In this document: piece by piece, positions 1 through 10,285 of the stretch | Position numbering within the stretch: position 1 is the first letter of the stretch | How the letters are laid out: each line of letters begins with the position of its first letter | NCBI RefSeq assembly: GCF_023898315.1 | Contig: NC_064614.1 | Location: 1,057,852,432-1,057,916,431 of the forward strand | Direction: 5' to 3' | DNA length: 64,000 nt | Origin: Schistocerca nitens | Lineage: Eukaryota; Arthropoda; Insecta; Orthoptera; Acrididae | The notes under the pieces: generated by a model | What the model saw: only the letters and a program-made list of their open reading frames with translations | Told to the model about the DNA's origin: nothing | Database searches by the model: none | Position numbers and translations under genes: made by a program

Positions 1-815
1 TTTACGAGCCCTCGATTTTCTGCAACAGACACAATATGTAAATGTATTCCTCAAGTGGCACAGACACTTCCCATTCCACCGTCCGTCGCTTACCACACTC
101 TAGCAGCATTGGGTTCATATGTTTGCCACGGCTTGCTGTTTAAGATAAAGTACGAAACACCCACCCTCCTTGGTGCGTGAGCAGTTTAGGCCTGTTTCAT
201 GTCCCTGACAGAGCGATAGCCTTTTTCGTTAGCTCTCAAATGGTGCTGTGCTGCTGTTGTCCTGACCAACCTGTTGCTGGAGGACCTTGCACCAGACTAT
301 CTCTCAGCCCCTATCCAGCTTTCGGACGTCGCGCCGCCCTATTTTTACTTCTACCATTTTTCCTCGAACTGAGATATGTCTGCACTGTGATACTGCCAAC
401 GCAGCTGACATCCAGGAGGCGATCTATGGCTTTCTACAACAGCACAGGTCACTGAATGTTGTAGAGGATAAGAACCCGCACATTGCCTGGTTTACCGTCT
501 AGCGATCAGTGTATGCTCCTTGTCTTGCCACTGATGTCCAGTCTGCATGGTACCTTACGGTTAGAGGGAAACAAGTTTGCCGATCGCGCCTTCACGGCAT
601 TCATTTTGAAGACGCCCCATTATGTGTCGCATGTGATTTTTTGGCCACGGACGAGCACCGCCTGGTGTGTGAATCGGCGATAGATGTCTCGTTCTTGGTG
701 CGACAATTACTGGCTCTAATTACCTGTACGACTTCTCATCAGATGCCTCCTCAACTACTCCTATTTCTGGACTCGGGATACTTGCCAGAAACGAAGACAA
801 ACTCTGTAAAGTGAA
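1..815 (+). pseudogene. LINE reverse transcriptase C-terminal part with Cys/His zinc-binding region (5' truncated by window edge)
   Basis: In pieces of three frames the plus strand encodes the end of a non-LTR retrotransposon polymerase. Near 80-170 it reads like the helix region after the RT domain (PPSVAYHTLAALGS, GLLFKIKY). At 509-814 it gives a Cys/His finger followed by a hydrophobic segment: RLHGIHFEDAPLC, then ACDF, then TDEHRLVCESA, then LVRQLLALIT. This order (C-x2-C, then H and C) matches the zf-RVT module that ends jockey/I-type LINE polymerases. Several frameshifts and stops make it a dead copy. The upstream RT domain would lie outside the window. The strand and the LINE identity are fairly secure; the clade is not. 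The palindrome at 814-903 starts immediately after the conserved block, so the 3' UTR of this copy has been lost or replaced. Confidence 0.7.
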
Positions 816-903
816 CTTAATTACAAAATGTATGTATAGCCACCTCGGGTGCATAAAATTTTATGCAGCCGAGGTGGCTATACATACATTTTGTAATTAA
901 GTT
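814..903. repeat. 90-bp near-perfect palindrome (45-bp arms, no loop)
   Basis: The arms 814-858 and 859-903 are reverse complements over 45 bp with a single mismatch (849 against 868). The centre is AAAATTTT with no spacer. Such a structure can extrude as a hairpin or cruciform. It could be two head-to-head terminal repeats of a small DNA transposon whose interior was lost, or a snap-back product of repair synthesis. It sits directly at the end of the LINE coding remnant. No TA or TTAA duplication is clearly visible at its edges. Confidence 0.9.
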
Positions 904-906
904 AAC

Positions 907-1369
907 GCACGGTTGCTGGACATCAGCCAATAACAATGTTTAAAATTCCGTGAAGTGATTTTGTGGACATGCAGTTCACTTCTTTTTTGCTGATGGCGAG
1001 AAAAATTTCCTTGATTTTTGGCACTTCTTTAATGAACGATACTGTATAGCTGTCCACAATCCCAAATACGGACGATTTTTCTCCAGTTTCCTTGGTAGTG
1101 TCTTTCGTCACCCACCCGAGAGTTGGGGTGTTACTTCAATGAGGAGTTGATCCACGCCTTTTCCTCTTAGAACCGTTTTTTCTGGTCATTGGAATGTTCT
1201 TCTCTGAAAAACTATCCATCGATAATCTCACCGAGTCCGGCGATTTGCCGCTCCCTCCTCCTTGTGAGGTTGGTTTCCAGGTATTCTCAGTGATATTAAT
1301 AATAATTTTAAAAATGAAGAAAATGAATAAACAGATAAACCATTGATGTTCTTTATATCTCTCCCCATC
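907..1369. other. Unassigned segment with a short minus-strand ORF
   Basis: No family was recognised. A 62-codon open frame runs on the minus strand at 923-1111 (MTKDTTKETGEKSSVFGIVD at its start), and the same strand continues open but broken to about 1180. It is lysine-rich and could be a piece of an old mobile-element protein or chance. Nothing else is seen. Confidence 0.4.
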
Positions 1370-2750
1370 GGCACAAGATTTCAGAATAGTTCCCCATTCG
1401 GAATGTGCAATGGAAGATAATGTCTAGTAGTCGGGGACGTGAAATTACACGAGTCTGAATGTGGTAGGGAAGCTAGAAAAACTGAAAACGGAAATGCTAA
1501 GGCTCAATCTAGATATAGTGGGGGTTAGTGAAGTGAAATGGAAAGAATATAAGGATTTCTGGTCAGAGGAGTACAGGGTAACATTAACAGCAGCAGAATA
1601 CAGAATAACGGGGGAAGGATTCGTTATGAATAGGAAGGTAGGGTTGAGAATGAGTTGCTGTGATTGGTTCAGTGATAGGGTTTTTCTCATCAGAATCAAC
1701 AGCAAACCAGCATCGACAACGATAGTTCATGTATACATGCCGACGTCATAATCCAAAGATGAAGAAATCTTAAAGGGAGATGAAAATCTAATAGCCACGG
1801 GGGACTGGAATGCGGCTGTAGGGGAAGTAGCAGAAGAATCGGCCACTAGGGAATAAGGGCTAGGTACTAGAAATGAGAGAGGAGAAAGACTAATTGAATT
1901 CTGCAATAAATTCAAGCCAGTAGTAGGGAATACGCCGTTCATGAATCACACGATGAGAAGGAAAACTTGGAAGAGGCCAGGAGATAGGGGAAGGTTTCAG
2001 TTAGATTACATCATGGTCCGACAGAGATTCCGAAATCAGACACTGGACTTAATCGCAATTTAGTATTGATGAAAAGCAGGCTGAAGTTTAAGAGACTAGT
2101 CAGGAAGAATCAAAGCGCAAAGAAGTGGGAAACGGGAGTACTAGGGAATGAAAAGATACGCTTGAAGTTCTCTGAGGCTATAGATACTGCAATAAGGAAT
2201 AGCTCAATAGGCAGTTCAGTTGAAGAGGATGGATGTCTCTAAAAAAGACAATAACAGAAGCTGAAAATAAAAATGTAGGTACACAGAACGTAACTGCGAA
2301 GAAACCACGAGTAACACAAGAAATTCTTCAGTTGATCGATGAAAGAAGGAAGCAAAAAAAATGTTTAGGGAAATTCAGGAATACAACCATACAAGTCACG
2401 TAAGAATGAAATAAATAGAAAGTCAGGAAGTGCAGCGAAGCTAAGGAAGAAAGGCTGCCGTAGAAATGTGAGGAAATCGAAAAAGAAATAATTGTCGGAA
2501 AGAGTGATTCAACAACTAGAAAAGACAAAACAAACTTCGGTGAAAATAAAAGCAAAGGTTGTTACATTATGAGTGCAGTGGAAATTCCTCTGTTAAATGC
2601 AGACGAGGAAGTTAATAGGCGGAAAGAGTACGTTGAAGGCCTCTACGAGGGGGATGACTTGATTGATGACGTGATAGATGAAGAAACAGGAGTCGATATA
2701 GAACAGATAGGGGATCTAGTATTACAAGAGCTTTGGAAGACTTAAGTGTG
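1370..2750 (+). pseudogene. APE-RT LINE, decayed 5' half (endonuclease and start of RT)
   Basis: This is a degenerate relative of the nearly intact LINE at 43152-46454, and the two can be aligned by eye. Matching blocks are LNLDIVGVSEVKWKEYKDFW (1500-1565), VHVYMPTS (about 1730), KGDENLIATGDWNAAVG (1770-1810), RNERGERLIEFCNK (1870-1910), YIMVRQRFRNQ (2008-2040) and KEYVEGLYEGDDLIDD (2620-2670). These cover an exonuclease-endonuclease-phosphatase (APE-type) endonuclease and the linker into the RT. Frameshifts and stops are frequent. Homology stops near 2750 (ALEDLSV) and resumes near 5041, so this copy is interrupted by about 2.3 kb. Orientation and order fit one original insertion. Confidence 0.85.
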
Positions 2751-4339
2751 TTTTGTGTTTTATTATGACTTAATCGATTTGTATACTTTCTTTCTCTAAG
2801 CTACATGTAAATGCAAATATAACGGCCGTATATTTTGAAGAGAATGATGTACGGAAGCTGCACACAGAGTTTTGCAACCAAAATTGCGTAAGTCGAGGTA
2901 GTTTTCTTTTTTCTTTAAACAACAGAGTGCAAATAAAACAAAGAAGGCTGCTTTTAGCAGAAAACAAATATCTGTCACATATTGTTTGCCTCCTGCAGAT
3001 ATAGTGGTTGCTAAGAAGTGATGTATAGCTGCTACTTCGGAATGCAGGAAACATCGTAAGAATGTGAAATCGTGAGGAAGATGTCGATTCACGAGGGACA
3101 CGCCAGCTCATCCCAGATAGGATGTTTCCAACCTGCACGGAGAGGCGTGGCTATGAAACAGCGATCTGTCATTGGATTGCACTGAAAATTTTGTCTGTCA
3201 ATGACAACGGTGATAGGAAGAAAATTTCGAAGAGTTGAGTTGAGAGAGGGTTGAGGACTGGAAAGGGGAGTCGGCGAGACGGCGCGGAGACTCTTCCATC
3301 CACCCCTAATATCCGCCTTCCGACACGGTGATATCACAGCCTCCGCCACGCAGCTGACAACGGGCAGACAAAGCAAAGATCGTACCAGGGCCTTGCCGCA
3401 GAGCCGCGATTGCCGATGAGAGCCGACTCCTGCCGCCGACAGCAGTAAACGACGAATGACATTAAATACTGGTGAGATGAATTGTCCCCCCCCCCCCTCC
3501 TCCATCCTTCCTCTTAATAACTGAGTCGTATCCACGCCCAGACAAATCGGCCCTGAGAATTGTAATTTTGTTTTGGTTTGTGTTAACAGCACTGAAATAA
3601 ATACATTTTTCTCATGATTTAATCATCTAAGCAGTCCTATTAGCTTCAAACGTCAACTCCTTAATTTCTTGTCCTTTGAGTTTGATTAATAATTGATATC
3701 AATTAAGTGTTGGCTTCTAACGTGAGGCAATCTCATTAATCATCTGCTGGTCATTTCATGTCCGATAGTAAAGAAGAATTCTCAGTGCACTACATTTTTT
3801 GCGCCCAACGTGGGGCAGTCTCATTAATCATCTACTCGTCATTTCAGGTCCGACAGCAGAGAAGAATTCTCAGTTCGGTACAACATCAACCAGCGATTCT
3901 ACCGAAGAGTTTTCAGAATATTGTTTCGCAAACTCTTCTTCCACCGCCTCGAGGTGACACTTGTTCGAAATGTGACCTTCTGAAGACAAAAACAAAAGAG
4001 TAGTGAGACTAGAAGAACTGCGTCTTTCCTTAAAAAAATACATCTCAGGAAGCCTGAGAAAGTTATGAAACTTTTGTCAGGGATGCCCTCAAGTAACACA
4101 TGCGCCATCATCATGGACACGCAGCAGTTGTTCTTTATGCCCAGGCTCACACACTCCAACATGTTTTACAGTCGTTAGCTGTTGAACTTTAATCTTTGGA
4201 GTCACACTAGAGATACTAGCAACAGTCTCATGTGCTTGAAGCGTGAGGACGTTGGTGGTCGCGAAAGGAAACGATGTAGCCTCTTGGCTTCTAAGTGCGC
4301 TCACGTATGATATGACACACAGGCCAAAATAAAAAGCAG
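2751..4339. other. Unassigned DNA between the two halves of a LINE copy
   Basis: Apart from the tandem duplication at 3719-3882 I recognise nothing here. Open frames of 100-170 codons on the minus strand (2770-3592) have no recognisable motifs. They overlap a poly-C run near 3487-3499 and look like chance ORFs. The segment lies inside the space that separates the 5' and 3' halves of one LINE copy, so it may be part of a larger inserted element that also carries the ORF at 4340-4867. Confidence 0.4.
3719..3882 (+). repeat. Tandem duplication (about 75 bp, 89-bp period) with primer-binding-site-like motif
   Basis: Two copies, at 3719-3795 and 3808-3882, share most positions. Each contains AACGTGRGGCARTCTCATTAATCATCT and then GAAGAATTCTCAGT. 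The second copy begins GCGCCCAACGTGGGGC, which resembles the tRNA-complementary primer-binding site that follows the 5' LTR of many insect LTR retroelements. No LTR pair is visible, so the LTR link is an inference. Confidence 0.6.
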
Positions 4340-4867
4340 GTGGTTTTAACGGCGTTATTCTGTGCAGTGGTAAACAGAATGGCTGATAATGTCAATTTGA
4401 TATTTCTAGTATCGAGGCATTCGTATATGCCTTGTGACCGAGATTTCGGCATAATAGAGAAAAGAAAGAAAGTTTCACAACCAGTGACTCCTGAGGAAAT
4501 AGCTGATATGATTAGAGAAGCAAAGAATGTATATTCATCCTATGGTTTAGCCACGGTATGCGATATATTATTGCATACAGCACCAGAGAAGGTCAGTTCT
4601 GCTTCTTGGATTAGAATTGTGGGGGATAATCTGCCCATCATAGAAATAAAAGATTCGTTCAATCAAATGAAACTGTATTGGGAGCACAACATTTCGAATA
4701 TCAAGAACATCTTTGCCTTTCGTTCTCTGCCACCAGGTGGATGCAGGTCCATCGTCAGTGAAGCTGAAAAAAGACCTCCTGGCGATGTTGGATTATATGG
4801 ACATCAAATATTATGCATTTTGCCGCAGTCTTTGTACACTATAATTATATTTCTTATACAAATGTGA
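4340..4867 (+). CDS. Transposon-like protein fragment with DUF7869-type C-terminal motif
   Basis: An open frame of 175 codons; the conserved part starts around residue 14. The block VSRHSYMPCDRDFGIIEKRK, followed by VTPEEIADMIREAKN, resembles the C-terminal end of a large insect mobile-element protein family. I know that family by the pattern GHSxxPCDRDFGxIEK (DUF7869, an RNase H-like fold). No catalytic residues can be assigned from such a short piece. The reading frame is free of stops, unlike its neighbours, but it lacks the upstream bulk of the family protein, so it is a fragment. It lies within the 2.3 kb that interrupts the LINE copy at 1370-6483. The family assignment is from memory of motif similarity. 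Confidence 0.5.
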   Translation: MVLTALFCAVVNRMADNVNLIFLVSRHSYMPCDRDFGIIEKRKKVSQPVTPEEIADMIREAKNVYSSYGLATVCDILLHTAPEKVSSASWIRIVGDNLPIIEIKDSFNQMKLYWEHNISNIKNIFAFRSLPPGGCRSIVSEAEKRPPGDVGLYGHQILCILPQSLYTIIIFLIQM

Positions 4868-5040
4868 TAGCGTGATGTAAATATATTTGTAAAGTTAATT
4901 TGGAGTTTCTGCAAGCATTTTGTAAATATAACTTCTTACTTCGTAGTGTCTAAGAAATATTTTGCTCCTCCTGTAAAATTCACATCTCGTGACTAACTCG
5001 CTTCCCATGTCAACGCTTCATGTGTGTCTGGTGATATACT

Positions 5041-6483
5041 GACTTCCTGAAAAATATTACCACGCAATTCCGAAGACTGCAAAAACTGACAAGTGCAGAA
5101 TTATCGCACAATCAGCTTAACAGCTCGTACATACAAGTTATCGACAAGAATAATACACAGAAGAACAGAAAAGAAAACTGACAGTGTGTCAGATGTCGAT
5201 AAGTTTGGCTGTACGTAACATAAAGTTAACGGAGAGACAGTTCTGACGTTGTGGTTAATAAAGGAAGGAAAACTAAAGAAAAATCAACACGCGTTCATAG
5301 GTTCAAATGGTTCAAATGGCTCTGAGCACTATGGGACTCAACTGCTGAGGTCATTAGTCCCCTAGAACTTAGAACTAGTTAAACCTAACTAACCTAAGGA
5401 CATCACAAACATCCATGCCCGAGGCAGGATTCGAACCTGCGACCGTAGCGGTCTTGCGGTTCCAGACTGCAGCGCCTTTAACCGCACGGCCACTTCAGCC
5501 GGCCGCGTTCATAGGATCTGACGACCTGGAAAAAGCGTTGGACAATCTCAAATATAGGGATGTTCGAGATTCTGAGAAAAATAAGGGTAAGCTCTAGGGA
5601 AAGACGAGTAATACACAATATGTAGCATAACCAGGGGGGGGGGGGGATAATAAGCGTGGACGACCAAGAGCGAAGTGCTCGGATTAAAAAGGGTGTAAGA
5701 CAGGGACGTAGTCCTTCGCCCCTGCTGTTCAATCTATATATATAAAAGCAATGACGGAAACAAAATAAAGGTTCAAGAGTCCTATTAAAACTCAAGGCGA
5801 AAGGAAATCAATGATAAGATTCGCTGATGAAATCGCTATCCTCAATGAAAGAAGAATTACAGGATCTCCTGAATGGAATGAACAGTCCGATGAGCACAGA
5901 ATAAGGATTGAGAGTCAATCGAAGAAAGACGAAAGTAATGAGAAGTAGTATAAATGAGAACGGCGAGAAACTTAATATCAGAGTTGATGATCACGAAGTA
6001 GATGACATTAAGAGCAAGAAGGACACCAAAAGCTAATTAGCAAAGAGGGCAAAAGGGGTCTACCAGTATCAAACATAGGCCTGACTCTGAGGAAGACATT
6101 TCTGAAAATTTACGTTTGGAGTACAGTTCTGTGTTGCACTGAAACTTGGATGTGGTAAAACCGGAACAGAAGACAATCGAATCGTTTGAGAAGTAGTGCT
6201 ACAAAAGAATGTTGAAAATTACGTATGCTTATAGGGTAAGGAATCAGGAGGTTCTCCGCACAATCGGCGAGAAAAGGACAATATATGGAAAACACTGGCA
6301 AGAAGGAGGGCAGCATTGAAGGACATCTGTTAAGACATCACGGAATAACTTTAGTGGTACCAGAGGAAGCGGTAGAAGACAGGGACTGGAATACATCCAG
6401 CAAACAATTGAGGAAATAAGTTGCAAGTGCTTCTCTGAGATGAAGAGGTTGGCACAGGAGAGATATTCGTGGCGGGTCTGATG
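5041..6483 (+). pseudogene. APE-RT LINE, decayed 3' half (reverse transcriptase and C-terminus)
   Basis: This is the continuation of the copy at 1370-2750. Recognisable blocks, aligned to the LINE at 43152-46454, are DKCRNYRTISL-like (about 5090), LEKALDN (5526-5546), a KKGVRQGRSPSPLLFNLYI block (about 5688-5744), MIRFADEIAILNE (about 5812-5850; the RT catalytic box, normally FADD), RNQEVLRTIGEKRTIYG (about 6240) and MKRLAQERYSWRV (6440-6480). Frameshifts, a poly-G run (5634-5646) and a minus-strand SINE (5302-5503) disrupt it. The 3' end lies near 6483, where the intact relative carries a CAA repeat; here an A-rich stretch follows. The copy is not functional. Confidence 0.85.
5302..5503 (-). 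mobile_element. tRNA-derived SINE, full length, inserted in a LINE
   Basis: A complete copy of the window's commonest SINE. On the minus strand it starts GCCGGC, has a tRNA Ser/Leu-like head with A-box-like TGGCCGTGCGGTT and B box GGTTCGAATCC, and ends CAGAGCCATTTGAACC. The 12-bp target duplication CGCGTTCATAGG is present at 5290-5301 and 5504-5515. Transcription would be by RNA polymerase III, and mobilisation would depend on a partner LINE. The spurious reading frame beginning MPEAGFEPAT comes from the SINE head and is not a gene. Confidence 0.95.
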
Positions 6484-6552
6484 ACACAAAAATAAAAATA
6501 AAATAAAAAAAAAATAAAAACCCATACACTGTGATTGACTCGATAGCACGCA

Positions 6553-6750
6553 GCCGGCCGAAGTGGCCGTGCGGTTAAAGGCGCTGCAGTCTGGAACCGC
6601 AAGACCGCTACGGTCGCAGGTTCGAATCCTGCCTCGGGCATGGATGTTTGTGATGTCCTTAGGTTAGTTAGGTTTAACTAGTTCTAAGTTCTAGGGGACT
6701 AATGACCTCAGCAGTTGAGTCCCATAGTGCTCAGAGCCATTTGAACCATT
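6553..6750 (+). mobile_element. tRNA-derived SINE, full length
   Basis: Same family as the copy at 5302-5503, on the plus strand. The head begins GCCGGCCGAAGTGGCCGTGC, the B box is GGTTCGAATCC and the end is GAGCCATTTGAACCATT. A perfect 11-bp duplication, GATAGCACGCA, flanks it (6542-6552 and 6751-6761), so the insertion is young enough for its target site to be unblurred. Its sequence is very close to the copies at 5302 and 47743, which suggests one recently amplified subfamily (AAGTGGCCGTGCGGTTAAAG). Confidence 0.96.
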
Positions 6751-6761
6751 GATAGCACGCA

Positions 6762-7439
6762 TCCCTCCACCAACACTGCTGCTGACACTTGACGGAATGT
6801 TCAGTCTCAGATGATCTAGTGTCCAGAAATATTTTGAAGATCGAGTGCAACTTGATGCAAACACTTTCAGTGTTTTGTAATGACCTTTGCTGTGCTCGTT
6901 ACAGTGACCTTGTATTGTACCATATCTTTACGCGCCACAAATAAAGAGGAATGGATTTCAAACTTAAATTCATTGTCAGAATCAATTCGTATGCTGTACT
7001 AAAACTTGCAATGGTAGATTTTTTTACGTGGTGCGCAGTTTTTGTGACGCGTACTATAACGCACGTTTCTCACAAACGATGAATCACATAACTTTTTGAC
7101 AGTGTGTTTTTGTTTCAAAATCCAAAAGCATGGGTGATAGGAGGCTTTGACGCCAGTTTCGTGGCGCCTCGAATATTGCTGGACGACTGACAATGAGAAG
7201 TGCTGTATATGAAGTAGGTGATTTCATTTTGTGGCTCAATTTGTACGATGGATGAGTCAGGGCTCTACAGCTTCACGCTAGCAACGAAACAATAGTAAGA
7301 ACAGTGGCCAGATTCCGGTGACCCGCCACCAAAATAGGCTGACTGCATTAAGGCTTGGGAAAGTATTTTCTGCGATATAAAAGAGATTCGTACTTATTGC
7401 TTTTCAAAGAATAAAACAGTAGCTGTAGAATGCTACAGA
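6762..7439. other. No recognisable feature
   Basis: AT-leaning sequence between a SINE and a LINE fragment. The longest open frame (6999-7193, minus) has no motif I recognise. Confidence 0.5.
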
Positions 7440-8775
7440 AGTTTTCAGTCGTCGTACGGTCATTCCCGTTTTTAAGAAGGGCTGTAGGACAGATGCACAC
7501 ATTTGTAGACCTATATCGTTGACGTCAATCTGTTGTTGAATTATGGAACATGTTTTATGCTCAAGTATTATGACGTTTTTGGAGAATGAAAATCTCCTCT
7601 ATAAAAACCAACCTGGATTCCGCAAACAGAGAACCTGCAAAACTCAGCTTGCTCTGTTTGTCCGTGAGACCCACAGCGCCCTAGACAACGACGCTCAGGT
7701 CGATGCCGTGTTCCTTGACTTGAGGAAGGCATTTGACACCGACCCGCACTGCTGTGAGGTCAAAAAATATGGCGTTATCGAGAGTCGGAGAAGATTTGAG
7801 AGTGGATTCAAGACTTCCTTGCAGGTAGAACTCAACACGCCGCTCTTAACGGAACAAAATCGACATATGTACAGGTAATTTCCGGAGTACCACAAGGAAG
7901 TGTGATAGGACCGTTGCTGTTTACAATATATATAAATGATCTAGTAGAAAGCGTCGGATGCTCTTTAAGTCTGTTCGCAGATGATGCCGTCGTCTATAAC
8001 AAAGTAGCAACGCCAGATGATTGTAACGATCTGCAGAATGACCTCCAGAGAAATGATGAATGGTGCAGGCTCTGGCAGTTGATACTGAACATAAATAAAT
8101 GTAACATATTGCGCATACATAGGAAAATAATTCGACTACAGTACAGCTACACTATTGATGACAAACCGCTGGAAACAGTATCTACCGTAAAATACCTAGG
8201 AGTAACTATTTAGATCGACCTTAAGTGGAATGACCACATAAAACAAATAGAGGGAAAAGCAGATGCCAAACTCAGATTCATCAGAAGAATCTTAAGGAAA
8301 TGTGACTCGCCCACGAAGGAAGTGGTTTATAAGACGCTTGTTCAACCAATTCTTCAGTATTGTTCATCTATGTGGGATCCCTACCAGATAGTACTGATAG
8401 AAGAGCTCCAACGAAGAGCGGTACGTTCCGTCACGGGATCGTTGAGCCGGCGCGAGAGCGTTACGCAGATGCTTAACGAACTCCATTGGCAGACGTTAAC
8501 AAGAGAGGCGTTATGCATCACGGAGAGAGTTACTATTGAAATGTCAAGAGAGCACTTTACAGGAGTCGGACAATATATTACTTCCCCCCAAATATGCCTC
8601 GCGTAGTGGCCACGAGAAATTAGAGTCGAAACAGAGGCTTACCGACAAACAATCATTCGTCCCTCGAGCTGTTCGCGACCGGAACAGGATTGGAGGGCTC
8701 AGTTAGTGGTACAAAAAGTCCGCTCCAACACACATCATTAGATGGCTTGCGGACTATGATGTAGATGTGGATCAT
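7440..8775 (+). pseudogene. CR1/jockey-type LINE fragment: reverse transcriptase to 3' end
   Basis: Three consecutive frames encode RT blocks: RTVIPVFKKG (about 7455), a fingers/palm stretch NQPGFRKQRTCKTQLAL (7600-7650), VFLDLRKAFD (7708-7738), IGPLLFTIYINDL (7905-7945), the catalytic box LFADDAVVYN (7970-8000), VKYLGVTI (8190-8213) and a C-terminal helix block VYKTLVQPILQYCSSMWDP (8322-8380). A last block near 8640-8700 (PRAVRDRNRIGGL) ends the ORF. The 3' end shows GATGTAGATGTGGAT (8758-8772), a TAGATG-type tail also seen, reversed, at 10286. A piece between RT motifs (about 7760-7870) is scrambled by frameshift, and a stop at 8212 breaks the frame. It is a non-functional, 5'-truncated copy. 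Confidence 0.85.
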
Positions 8776-8811
8776 ATGAAGATAAGATGATTGGACTGCA
8801 AACAAAATATA

Positions 8812-9471
8812 CTGGGTGACCAAAAAGTCAGTATAAATTTGAAAACTGAATAAATCACGGAATAATGTAGATAGAGTGGTACAAACTGACACTTATGCTT
8901 GGAATGACATGGGGTTTTATTAGAACCAAAAAAATACAAAAGTTCAAAAAATGTCCGACAGATGGCGCTTCATCTGATCAGAATAGCAATAATTAGCATA
9001 ACAAAGTAAGACAAAGCAAAGATGATGTTCTTTACAGGATAGTCTCAATATGTCCACCATCATTCCTTAAACAATAGCTGTAGTCGAGGAATAATGTTGT
9101 GAACAGCACTGTAAAGCATGTCCGGAGTTATGGTGAGGCATTGGCGTCGGATGTTGTCTTTCAGCATCCCTAGAGATGTCGGTCGATCACGATACATTTG
9201 CGACTTGAGGTAACCCCAAAGCCAATAATCTCACGGACTGAGGTCTGGGGACCTGGGAGACCAAGCATGACGAAAGTGGCGGCTGAGCACACGATCATTA
9301 CCAAACGACGCGCGCAAGAGATCTTTCACGCATCTAGCAATATGGCATGGAGCGCCATCCTAATAAAACCCCATGTCATTCCAAGCATGTGTGTTAATTT
9401 TTACCTCTCTGTCTACATTATTCCGTGGTTTATTAAGTTTTCAAATTTATACTGACTTTTTGATCACCCGG
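8812..9471 (-). mobile_element. Mariner-like element, internal deletion derivative with ~117-bp terminal inverted repeats
   Basis: Ends are CTGGGTGACC and, on the other strand, CCGGGTGATC, flanked by TA at 8810-8811 and 9472-9473, the target duplication of the Tc1/mariner superfamily. The inverted repeats run about 117 bp with roughly one mismatch per ten bases, much longer than classical mariner ends. Between them only the last third of a transposase remains (9060-9359). The deletion left both ends intact, so the copy could once have been mobilised in trans. Confidence 0.9.
9060..9359 (-). pseudogene. Mariner/Tc1-like transposase, C-terminal third
   Basis: Minus-strand reading from 9359 gives DGAPCHIARCVKDLL, then HAWSPRSPDLSP, a stop, then DYWLWGYLKS and PTSLGMLKDNIRRQCLTI. 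DGAP carries the second catalytic aspartate of the DDE/D catalytic core. The SPDLSP block with the D after the stop carries the third acidic residue. The internal stop (TGA where the family has a Cys or equivalent before DYWLWG) and the missing first D-containing half show it is dead. The natural stop at 9060-9062 matches the expected C-terminus. The host element is 8812-9471. Confidence 0.88.
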
Positions 9472-9473
9472 TA

Positions 9474-10285
9474 CTTGTCACAAGGAAATACACGTGATCA
9501 CGAAGGTGCTTTGCTAATTAGAGAAATGAGTTATTTAAGTATGTGTCGTTCAACAACAATTCTATTTGCCAGATCCGACCCCCTCTGATGTGCACCTGGA
9601 TTCGTGGCTGCAAACCGCTTTGAAGTAGATGAGGACGATATGGCTGCCAGAAATGAACGTTTTCCGGAACCGAGCTTCAGGAATACAATCCACTCGCTGG
9701 AAAAAATGAGACAATGCACACTGATCAAAAAGTGGACGTATTCGAAAAAGTAATCACTATCTTGAACTAAAAACATAGTCTTTCAGTGCCAGACAGCAAC
9801 GCAGCAACTGCTCTAAGCCGGCAATATATCTGGAATCGTTACGCTGTATGCTGATTACACCTTACGAGAAAATTCGTTGCTGATAGCCACCATTTTGGTA
9901 CCTGTTATAGCCAACTTTTCAAATCATTACGAATATTTGAGACAGATTACCGTGACATGCCTGATACTGCATCGACTGTGGTTAAAATGTGTTTCGAATT
10001 TTTAGGGAAGAGAAGTAATAGCCTATTTGTCCAAGCCACTGCAATTACTCCAACCGGGTGCCCGTACCCTCTGTGCTGCTATCTCTTCCAGGTGCTGGTA
10101 GCCATTTAACTGCAACTAGAGACAAGCGAGAGCTCGACCTCACGAAGAATCGGTTCACTCATAATGCATGAGGGCCGATCGTCCGTGGAATACGTCCCAC
10201 CGGCGGCGAGTTAATCTCAGTTACTAAGTTTATTCTACGTGTACTAAAAGAGATAGCTCAGGTAAGCGAGCAGCATCTAATACAT
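9474..10285. other. No recognisable feature
   Basis: Mixed-composition sequence. Short open frames (for example 9531-9776, minus) carry no motif I recognise, and no repeat partner elsewhere in the window was noticed. Confidence 0.5.

Noticed and set aside
2770-3592. Minus-strand ORFs of 100-167 codons
   Set aside because: No motif, mutually overlapping in different frames, and one runs through a poly-C tract; not supported as genes.
5415-5597. ORF starting MPEAGFEPATVAVL (also at 6641, 10619 and 47842)
   Set aside because: It is the antisense of the SINE tRNA head (B box and flanks), repeated with each SINE copy; not a gene.
6565-6640. Possible functional tRNA genes from A and B box matches
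   Set aside because: The matches lie in SINE heads with target duplications. They cannot be taken as mature tRNA genes, and no cloverleaf with a proper acceptor stem was seen.
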